NCBI GenBank assembly: GCA_003506735.1
Contig: DNYS01000097.1
Location: 1-11,929 of the forward strand
Direction: 5' to 3'
Length of the DNA: 11,929 bases
Source: Nitrospinota bacterium
Lineage (GTDB): Bacteria; UBA8248
The stretch's first letter is position 1, and every line of letters starts with the position of its first letter. The translations under genes and the position numbers were made by a program. Positions 6,295 through 11,929 of this stretch are shown piece by piece. Below the pieces are notes generated by a model. It did not search any database. It saw nothing but the letters and a program-made list of their open reading frames with translations, and had not been told where the DNA came from.

Positions 6295-6843
6295 ATGCCA
6301 ACCCCTCACCAAAAAGCCCGCGGGGAGCTTTCGCCCAGCCTGGAGCATTATCTCCGCTCGATATACGACCTCCAGGAGGAGAAGGGGTACGCCCGGGTCA
6401 CTGACATCGCCGAGAAACTGGGGGTGGCGAAACCGGCCGTCTCCTCCGCCCTCAAGACGCTCCGCGCGGCCGGGTTCGTGGATCACCGGGTGTATGAGAG
6501 CGTGCTCCTGACCGACGAGGGGATGATCCGGGCCAAGAGCGTATCGGGAAAATTCGCCATCCTCCTCGAATTTCTCACCTCCATCCTGGGGGTGGAGGAG
6601 GAACAGGCCTTCGTCGATGCCTGCCTGATGGAGCATTACGTGAGCGGAAACTCGATGGACCGCGTTCTGGATCTTCTCCGCTTTTTCGAGGACAAGGACC
6701 ATCAGGATGCCCTGGACGCTTTCCGCGCCTTTCGGCGCTCATGCGAGAGCGAAACCTCCTGCCCTTCCTGCTCGTTCCACTGCGATGTCAGCATCCAGAC
6801 ATCCGGCGGTGTGGCCGGCCGCATGGCCGGGAGCGGAGCCTGA
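6295..6843 (+). CDS. DtxR/MntR-family metal-dependent transcriptional repressor
   Basis: This 182-residue DNA-binding protein should repress metal uptake genes when loaded with Fe(II) or Mn(II). The winged helix covers about residues 12-75 (YLRSIYDLQEEKGYARVTDI, then AEKLGVAKPAVSSALKTL). The dimerisation/metal domain covers about 76-140, with DACLMEHYVSGNSMDR at 108-123. C110, E113 and H114 correspond to DtxR C102, E105 and H106; cysteine at 110 is DtxR-like, whereas MntR has glutamate. The DtxR Met10/MntR Asp8 position is H18. The ancillary histidines of DtxR (79, 98) appear to be A88 and F106. There is no third SH3-like domain. The tail instead has C150, C156, C159 and C163. AGGAG lies 7 bases before the ATG. 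The gene leads an iron ABC importer on the same strand, 58 bases ahead of it, and is probably autoregulated by the upstream palindrome. Confidence 0.9.
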   Translation: MPTPHQKARGELSPSLEHYLRSIYDLQEEKGYARVTDIAEKLGVAKPAVSSALKTLRAAGFVDHRVYESVLLTDEGMIRAKSVSGKFAILLEFLTSILGVEEEQAFVDACLMEHYVSGNSMDRVLDLLRFFEDKDHQDALDAFRAFRRSCESETSCPSCSFHCDVSIQTSGGVAGRMAGSGA

Positions 6844-6901
6844 GAGCCGGCGGAATAGACAAACCTGAGAACCAGTGAAATAGAGAAAGGAACTGAAAAC
6901 C

Positions 6902-7942
6902 TTGCGAAAAATAATCTTTATCCTCGGAATCGCTGCGCTGGCGGCATACGCGCCCGCGGGAGCGGAGAGCGCCGAAGAGGTCAATCTGTATTCCTTCCGC
7001 CAGCCGTTTTTAATCAGACCCATGCTCGATGAGTTCACCAAAAGAACTGGAATCCGGGTCAACGCCGTATTCGCCAAAAAGGGGATGATCGAGAAAATCA
7101 AGGCCACGCCGGGCGCCGCTGACGCCGTTCTCACCTCGGACGTCGGCCGCCTGAACGACATGAGGGAAGCGGGCGTTCTGGCGCCGGTCCGCTCGAAAAT
7201 CCTCGAGAAAAACATCCCCTCGCACTACCGCCATCCGGATGGCCTGTGGTTCGGTCTAACCATGCGGGCGCGCGTCCTCTACGTGAGCAGGGACAGGGTG
7301 AAGCCCGGCGAGGTGGCCACCTACGAGGATCTGACCAAGCCGCATCTCCTCGAAAGGGTGTGTGTCCGGTCCGGAAAACACGTCTACAACATCTCCCTGA
7401 TCGCCTCGATCATCGCCCACAAGGGCAAGGCCGCCGCCCGGGAATGGCTCCAGGGCCTCAAGCGCAACCTGGCCCGCAAGCCCGGGGGCAACGACCGCGC
7501 CCAGGCGAAGGCCATCTACGCCGCCCAGTGCGACGTGGCCATCGGGAACACTTATTACATGGGGAAAATGCAGACAAACCGCAAAAAGCGCGCCCAGCGG
7601 AAATGGGCCGCTTCGATTCGCCTGGTTTTCCCCAACCAAGGGGGCCGGGGAGCCCATGTAAACATCAGCGGCGCGGCGGTGGTTCGGGGCGCCAGAAACC
7701 GGGCAAACGCGGTGAAACTCATCGAATTCCTGAGCGGAGATTTCGCCCAGAAATTCTACGCCGGCCGGAATTTCGAATACCCGGTCAAGCACGGTGTCCC
7801 GCTCCATCCCCTGGTCAAATCCTGGGGCGATTTCAAAGCCGACCGAATCGATCTGGCCGAGGTGGCCAAACACCGGAAAGAGGCCTCGAAAATCGTGGAC
7901 GTGGTTGATTTCAACAATTTCGTAAAGTCTTCCAAAAACTAG
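6902..7942 (+). CDS. fbpA: Ferric-iron ABC transporter substrate-binding protein (FutA/FbpA type)
   Basis: This 346-residue periplasmic protein should capture Fe(III) and hand it to the permease. A signal peptide (RK, then a hydrophobic stretch at 4-19, likely cut near AGA-ES at 19-23) precedes VNLYSFRQP and FTKRTGIRVN. Later landmarks are ADAVLTSDVGRLNDM, GLWFGLTMRARVLYVSR, VYNISLIASIIA and GNDRAQAKAIYAA. IGNTYYMGKM follows, in which Y218 and Y219 are the paired iron-binding tyrosines of the family; Y162 probably matches a third. The usual RHY after YS, which gives a ligand in cyanobacterial FutA, reads RQPF here, so coordination may differ. NFEYPV near the end is typical. The start is TTG at 6902, with AAAGGA about 10 bases upstream. 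The gene follows the DtxR-type regulator and precedes permease and ATPase, so it is probably repressed by iron. Confidence 0.92.
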   Translation: MRKIIFILGIAALAAYAPAGAESAEEVNLYSFRQPFLIRPMLDEFTKRTGIRVNAVFAKKGMIEKIKATPGAADAVLTSDVGRLNDMREAGVLAPVRSKILEKNIPSHYRHPDGLWFGLTMRARVLYVSRDRVKPGEVATYEDLTKPHLLERVCVRSGKHVYNISLIASIIAHKGKAAAREWLQGLKRNLARKPGGNDRAQAKAIYAAQCDVAIGNTYYMGKMQTNRKKRAQRKWAASIRLVFPNQGGRGAHVNISGAAVVRGARNRANAVKLIEFLSGDFAQKFYAGRNFEYPVKHGVPLHPLVKSWGDFKADRIDLAEVAKHRKEASKIVDVVDFNNFVKSSKN

Positions 7943-8015
7943 AGGCGGACGGCGGGCGGGGGGGCGCACGATGAAATCGATCCCCTCTCATTGATCCGGG
8001 CCTCGCCGCCCCGGC

Positions 8016-9734
8016 ATGGATATCGAGATGGCCGCAGCGACCCAGGATTCGAATTTGCGCCTCCGGAGATGGGCCCTCCCGTGGCTCCACCTCGATGGCT
8101 GGACCCTCGGAGTGCTCCTGTTGACCGCCCTCATCGCCGCGCCGCTCGTCACGGTGTTCGTTCTGGCCGCGTCCCCCAGCGATAATATTTGGCAGCACCT
8201 CGCCTCCACCGTTCTTCCCCGCTACATCCGGACGACGATCTATCTCATGGCGGCCACCGGAATCGGCACCGCCGTCATCGGCATCGGCACTGCCTGGCTC
8301 GTTACCCTGTGCCGGTTTCCGGGAAAACGTATTTTCGAGTGGGCGCTGCTCCTTCCCCTGGCCATGCCGACCTACGTCGTGGCTTACGTATATACGGATA
8401 TCCTAGAATTCGCCGGCCCTGTTCAGGAGCTTCTCCGCCATACCTTCGGCTGGACCTCGGGGCGGGATTACTGGTTTCCCGAAATCCGATCCCTCGGCGG
8501 CGCGGCTGCCATGATGACCCTCGTTCTTTACCCCTATGTGTATCTCCTCGCCCGGATCGCCTTTCTCCAGCAATCCGTCTGCGTCCTGGAGGCCAGCCGG
8601 ATTCTGGGGCGCGGCCCCTGGCACAGTTTTTTTTCGATCGCCCTGCCCCTCGCCCGGCCCTCGGTCGTGATCGGGGTGAGCCTGGTCCTGATGGAGACGC
8701 TCAACGATTTCGGGACGGTGGATTTCTTTTCGGTCGAAACCCTGACAGCCGGGATCTACGATGTCTGGCTCAACATGAACAACACCGCCGGGGCGGCCCA
8801 GTTGGCCGTGGTCTCGCTGGCCTTCGTGCTTGCCCTGATCGGGATTGAGCGCTGGTCCCGGAGGAGCCAGCGCTTCTACCACACGACCACCAAATACCGT
8901 TCGCTTCCGAGCTATCCCCTCGGCGGCCCCCGGGCGGCCCTGGCCTTTTTGGCCTGCCTGGCGCCCATCCTCATGGGATTCATGGTTCCCGCCGGCATTT
9001 TGCTCGACTACGCTGCGCGGTTCTACGAGGAAAGCATTTCGGCCAATTTTCTCATCTACGCCCGGAACAGCCTTGTCCTCGCCACGATCAGCGCCGTCCT
9101 CGCCGCGCTGCTCGGCCTGTTCATGGCCTACGGCGTCCGGTTGAGCCGGAACCCCCTCATGACGGCCGCCGCCCGGTTCGCGAGCATCGGATACGCCGTG
9201 CCGGGCGCCGTTCTCGGCGTGGGCGTCATCATCATCCTGGGCAGGGCTGACGCGGCGCTCGGCGGGATCGGCCGAAATCTATTCGGAATCGACGCGAGAC
9301 TCCTCCTCAGCGGAAGCATCATCGCCGTCACCTACGGCTATCTGGTCCGCTTTCTCGCGCTTTCATACGGAAGCGCCGAATCCAGCCTCGCCAAAATCAC
9401 CCTCAACATGGACGGGGCCTCCCGCACCCTGGGCCTGGGCCCGGCCCGGACGCTTAAGCGCGTGCATTTGCCGATGATCCGGGGCAGCGTCCTGGCCGCC
9501 GCCATCTTGGTGTTCGTGGATGTGATGAAGGAACTGCCGATGACGCTCATCCTCCGGCCGTTCAATTACGGAACCCTGGCCACCCACGTTCACCAGTTCG
9601 CCTCGGATGAAATGCTGGAGGAAAGCGCCCTGGGCGCGCTCATGATCGTGGCGGCGGGCATTTTGCCGGTCATCCTCCTCAGCGCGACGATTCGGGGGGC
9701 GCGGCCGGGCCAGATGGGCGGAGGGGCACCGTGA
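8016..9734 (+). CDS. fbpB: Ferric-iron ABC transporter permease, fused two-domain (FbpB type)
   Basis: This inner-membrane protein of 572 residues forms the whole Fe(III) channel, because two binding-protein-dependent permease domains are fused in one chain. Hydrophobic segments include about 29-52, 72-96, 105-128, 163-187, 214-228, 262-279, 307-333, 352-374, 389-409, 432-451, 491-505 and 538-557. The two EAA-type loops that dock to the ATPase are LEASRILGRGPWHSFFSIALP (191-211) and DGASRTLGLGPARTLKRVHLP (466-486). The fused layout and length are standard for FbpB/SfuB/AfuB proteins. Neither the ATG at 8016 nor the one at 8028 has a convincing ribosome binding site, so the start is approximate. 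The 73-base gap after the binding-protein gene begins with a G-rich run. The stop codon overlaps the ATPase start. Confidence 0.93.
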   Translation: MDIEMAAATQDSNLRLRRWALPWLHLDGWTLGVLLLTALIAAPLVTVFVLAASPSDNIWQHLASTVLPRYIRTTIYLMAATGIGTAVIGIGTAWLVTLCRFPGKRIFEWALLLPLAMPTYVVAYVYTDILEFAGPVQELLRHTFGWTSGRDYWFPEIRSLGGAAAMMTLVLYPYVYLLARIAFLQQSVCVLEASRILGRGPWHSFFSIALPLARPSVVIGVSLVLMETLNDFGTVDFFSVETLTAGIYDVWLNMNNTAGAAQLAVVSLAFVLALIGIERWSRRSQRFYHTTTKYRSLPSYPLGGPRAALAFLACLAPILMGFMVPAGILLDYAARFYEESISANFLIYARNSLVLATISAVLAALLGLFMAYGVRLSRNPLMTAAARFASIGYAVPGAVLGVGVIIILGRADAALGGIGRNLFGIDARLLLSGSIIAVTYGYLVRFLALSYGSAESSLAKITLNMDGASRTLGLGPARTLKRVHLPMIRGSVLAAAILVFVDVMKELPMTLILRPFNYGTLATHVHQFASDEMLEESALGALMIVAAGILPVILLSATIRGARPGQMGGGAP

Positions 9735-10810
9735 GCGGACTTCTCCTCACTGATATCCGCCACGCATACGATGCCGCCAAGGTTATCCGCGGCGCATCGC
9801 TACGGGTCGAAGCCGGAGAATTCGTCTGCCTGCTCGGCCCCTCGGGATGCGGAAAGACCACCCTGCTCAGAATCGCGGCGGGCCTGGAGCCCTTGCAGGC
9901 CGGGAGGGTCGAGATCGGCGGCGCGCTCGCCGCGGACGCGGTGTCCCGGTTTTCGGTGCCGCCCGAAAAGCGCGGAACCGGCCTCATGTTCCAGGACTAT
10001 GCGCTGTTTCCGCACCTGACGGTTTTCGAGAACATCGTTTTCGGAATCCCCAAACCCTCGCCGGATCAACTCCGCGCGGCGCGCCAGGACATGGCCCAGA
10101 TAGGCATCGCCGATCTGGAGGACGCCTATCCCCACATGCTCTCGGGCGGGCAGCAGCAAAGGGTGGCCCTTCTTCGCGCCATGGCCCCCCGGCCCGGCGT
10201 CCTCCTTCTGGACGAGCCTTTTTCGGGCCTGGACATCAACCTTCGGGCGCAAATTCGGGAAGAGAGCCTATCCCTGCTCAAGAAAACCGAGGTGGCCACC
10301 CTCATGGTCACCCACGATCCGCAGGAGGCCATGTTCATGGCCGACCGCATCCTGGTGATGAACCGGGGGCGCATCGAGCAGGTCGGGACCCCCCGGGAGA
10401 TTTACCAGTTTCCGGCCACCGAATTCATCGCCCGCTTCGTTGGCCAGACCAACATCCTTCCGGGCATCGTCCTCGATTCGGGGTACGATGAAATCATGAC
10501 CTCCATCGGGGCGGTCCCCTGCCTATCGATGCGCGGACTCGAATTCGGGACCGACGCATTTATTTCGATCCGGCCGGAGAGTTTCACGCTCGATCCGGCG
10601 GGCCCGTTTCGGGCCATGGTCCGGGAAATCCGCTACGGCGGCCACTATGTGAGTTTCGTGGTGGAGCTACTCGAGGAGATCGGAAAAGGCCAGCTATTGC
10701 GGATTCACGCCCATCCGACGAGGCGGATCGACGTGGGCGAGACCATCCGCTTCCGGATCATTCCGGATTTCGTGACCGTCATCGAGGATGTGGACGGAAA
10801 CGGCGATTGA
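9731..10810 (+). CDS. fbpC: Ferric-iron ABC transporter ATP-binding protein (FbpC type)
   Basis: This 359-residue ATPase powers Fe(III) import from the cytoplasmic face. Walker A is GPSGCGKTT (36-44), the Q-loop glutamine is Q88 in MFQDYALFPHLTV, and the signature is LSGGQQQR (137-144). Walker B is VLLLDE (157-162) with D-loop SGLD, and the switch histidine is H195 in MVTHD. From about 235 a TOBE-type C-terminal domain follows (GQTNILPG, FISIRPES, IRYGGHYVSFVVEL), as in FbpC and other CUT1/iron-type ATPases. The start is a GTG whose GTGA overlaps the permease stop, with GGAGGGG just upstream, so translation is probably coupled. It is the last gene of the iron uptake unit; a hairpin follows 4 bases after the stop. 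Confidence 0.95.
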   Translation: MSGLLLTDIRHAYDAAKVIRGASLRVEAGEFVCLLGPSGCGKTTLLRIAAGLEPLQAGRVEIGGALAADAVSRFSVPPEKRGTGLMFQDYALFPHLTVFENIVFGIPKPSPDQLRAARQDMAQIGIADLEDAYPHMLSGGQQQRVALLRAMAPRPGVLLLDEPFSGLDINLRAQIREESLSLLKKTEVATLMVTHDPQEAMFMADRILVMNRGRIEQVGTPREIYQFPATEFIARFVGQTNILPGIVLDSGYDEIMTSIGAVPCLSMRGLEFGTDAFISIRPESFTLDPAGPFRAMVREIRYGGHYVSFVVELLEEIGKGQLLRIHAHPTRRIDVGETIRFRIIPDFVTVIEDVDGNGD

Positions 10811-10813
10811 GTG

Positions 10814-10835
10814 AAATCAGGCGGAGCGCCTATTT
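10814..10835. terminator. Bidirectional hairpin between convergent genes
   Basis: AAAT-c-AGGCG, loop GAG, then CGCCT-ATTT form a 9-pair stem with one bulged C. It starts 3 bases after the ATPase stop and overlaps the stop codon of the convergent lipoprotein gene. There is no long T-run on either strand, only ATTT/AAAT arms, so efficiency is uncertain. Position between convergent genes supports a shared terminator. Confidence 0.5.
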
Positions 10836-11498
10836 GAAAATGGGCGAAAAGTTTTTTTCAGCCACGATCTTATCGCCTTCGAAATCGAATCTCTTTCCCC
10901 GGGAATAATACCACCAGACCTCGGTCTTCGTTCCTTTCCCGGCTTTTCGGATCTCCTCGGCGATACCGTAGCGGCGGATGACGCGGGCCTTGGGCGAGCT
11001 CTTGGGATATGCACGGATGGTTTTCTGCACCCGATCCCAGGCGCCATGAAAAGTCAGCTCATGGTCGAAGATGAACGGTTTCTTCGCTCTCACTTTCGCG
11101 GTGATATCGATTCGGGCCGGCCTGGCGAATCGAACCTCGTCGAAAAGCCCCAACAAATAGAAGCTCAGGTAAAACCTCTTCGAACCGGGCGGGGCCGGGA
11201 AAATCAGTCTGTACGTTCCGTCCGAGGCGGTGGTTCCCGAGACGAGCAGTTTGCCCCTTTTCAGGCCCAGGCGCGGATCGGACTGGAGGGGCCGCTTCGA
11301 TGCGATAATCCGAACGGGCAGGCGCGCAACGGGGAACCCCAAGGAATTGGTGACGAGCCCGGCGATGACGATTTGGCCGGACGAGCGCGCCGCCTTGGCA
11401 GAGGATTTTGCCGGAGACGCGGCGCTCCCGCCGCACCCCGATAAAGCAAGGGAAACCAGCAGAAGAACTCCGCCGGCCTTTGCTCGAAACGTCTTCAT
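10830..11498 (-). CDS. Putative lipoprotein with Ig-like domain, function unknown
   Basis: This 222-residue protein has a lipoprotein signal: MKTFRAK, hydrophobic residues 11-19 and lipobox LSGC with C22 as the lipidation site. A Ser/Ala-rich linker follows to about 42. Residues about 43-135 look like a carboxypeptidase regulatory-like beta-sandwich ([33 protein letters not shown]). The C-terminal part includes [13 protein letters not shown] and [21 protein letters not shown]. This resembles the pattern in small envelope proteins where a YG.P-like turn precedes a W.Y strand and an F.F.G strand (BamE/SmpA-like), but the match is by eye only. Its ATG overlaps the secA stop as ATGA, so translation is probably coupled. 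The location just after SecA is suggestive but does not show a role in secretion. No family name can be given. Confidence 0.75.
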   Translation of the reverse strand: MKTFRAKAGGVLLLVSLALSGCGGSAASPAKSSAKAARSSGQIVIAGLVTNSLGFPVARLPVRIIASKRPLQSDPRLGLKRGKLLVSGTTASDGTYRLIFPAPPGSKRFYLSFYLLGLFDEVRFARPARIDITAKVRAKKPFIFDHELTFHGAWDRVQKTIRAYPKSSPKARVIRRYGIAEEIRKAGKGTKTEVWWYYSRGKRFDFEGDKIVAEKNFSPIFK

Positions 11499-11929
11499 CT
11501 CCCGCAGCAGTGCTTGTATTTTTTCCCGCTACCGCAGGGACAAGGCTGGTTTCGTCCGATCTTGGGGGAATCCCGCCGGACGGGCGTGGCCGTCTTGACC
11601 GCCGCCTCCACCTCGCCGTTCTCGAACGCTCCCACCTCGTCGTGGAACATATACATTTCCTGTTCGCGTTCGTAGTCCTCGAGCTGGATTCCGTCCTCCC
11701 GCACATCCAGCTTGTAGAGGTAGAGCAGGGTTTCGGAATCGATCCGGTCGTTGAGCGCCTCGAACATCTCGAAGGCCTCTTTTTTATACTCGTGCAGGGG
11801 ATCGACCTGGGCGTATCCCCGGAGCCCGATTCCCTCCTTGACGTGTTCTATATTCGTCAGGTGGTCTTTCCACTGCGAGTCGAGGATCTGGAGATAGACG
11901 ACGCGCTCCAGTTCGCGGACGACCTCATC
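11495..11929 (-). CDS. secA: Preprotein translocase ATPase SecA, C-terminal part
   Basis: This is the 3' end of secA; the gene runs off the right edge, leaving 144 residues and the stop. SecA drives export of unfolded proteins through SecYEG. Visible are the helical scaffold/wing segment ([20 protein letters not shown], then [20 protein letters not shown]), [17 protein letters not shown], an acidic linker, and the zinc-binding tail [19 protein letters not shown]. In that tail the CPC and HCC residues bind zinc and contact SecB or ribosomes in known SecA proteins. An internal Met at 11767 is not the start: the open frame continues without a break to the window end. The stop overlaps the next gene's ATG by 4 bases. 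Confidence 0.97.
   Translation of the reverse strand, partial: DEVVRELERVVYLQILDSQWKDHLTNIEHVKEGIGLRGYAQVDPLHEYKKEAFEMFEALNDRIDSETLLYLYKLDVREDGIQLEDYEREQEMYMFHDEVGAFENGEVEAAVKTATPVRRDSPKIGRNQPCPCGSGKKYKHCCGR

Noticed and set aside
6815..6830. CCGGCC-GCAT-GGCCGG hairpin near the 3' end of the regulator gene
   Set aside because: Lies within coding sequence rich in Gly/Ala/Arg codons, has no T-run, and can arise by chance at this GC content.

Overview
This window comes from a GC-rich Gram-negative bacterium. The Gram-negative reading rests on a lipobox lipoprotein, a periplasmic DUF3047-type protein and a SecA tail ending in the metal-binding CxCx8HC motif. The organism cannot be named from the sequence. 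The gene mix would fit a deltaproteobacteria-grade, Nitrospinota- or Tectomicrobia-like lineage, but that is only an impression. Start codons are often not ATG (TTG, GTG), and there is no transposase, integrase, tRNA, rRNA or CRISPR array.

Left part (121-6072): a leftward AcoX-like ATP-NAD kinase family gene diverges from a rightward series. That series encodes a class II glycerate 2-kinase, an exported DUF3047 protein, pyruvate kinase and a ROK-family sugar kinase. Glycerate kinase makes 2-phosphoglycerate and pyruvate kinase consumes PEP, so with enolase encoded elsewhere they form a glycerate-to-pyruvate route. Pyruvate kinase and the ROK kinase are 2 bases apart and probably co-transcribed. 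The divergent region carries a duplicated GGGAAATCCCC element.

Middle part (6073-10810): a strikingly AT-rich intergenic region of about 220 bases holds a perfect TTGACA box and a perfect 17-base palindrome resembling the DtxR/IdeR iron box. It precedes a DtxR/MntR-family metal-dependent repressor. The repressor is followed by a complete ferric-iron ABC importer: binding protein with a Tyr-Tyr iron motif, fused two-domain permease and ATPase. The arrangement suggests an autoregulated, metal-repressed iron uptake operon. The repressor looks atypical. It has His in place of the usual Met/Asp metal ligand, appears to lack the ancillary-site histidines, has no third domain, and ends in a four-cysteine cluster.

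Right part (10814-11929): a hairpin at the convergent junction probably terminates both sides. Beyond it, leftward, are a lipoprotein of unknown function and the 3' end of secA (cut by the window edge), joined by a 4-base ATGA overlap.

Most of the window is ordinary housekeeping and transport. The repressor with its operator is the part most worth a second look.
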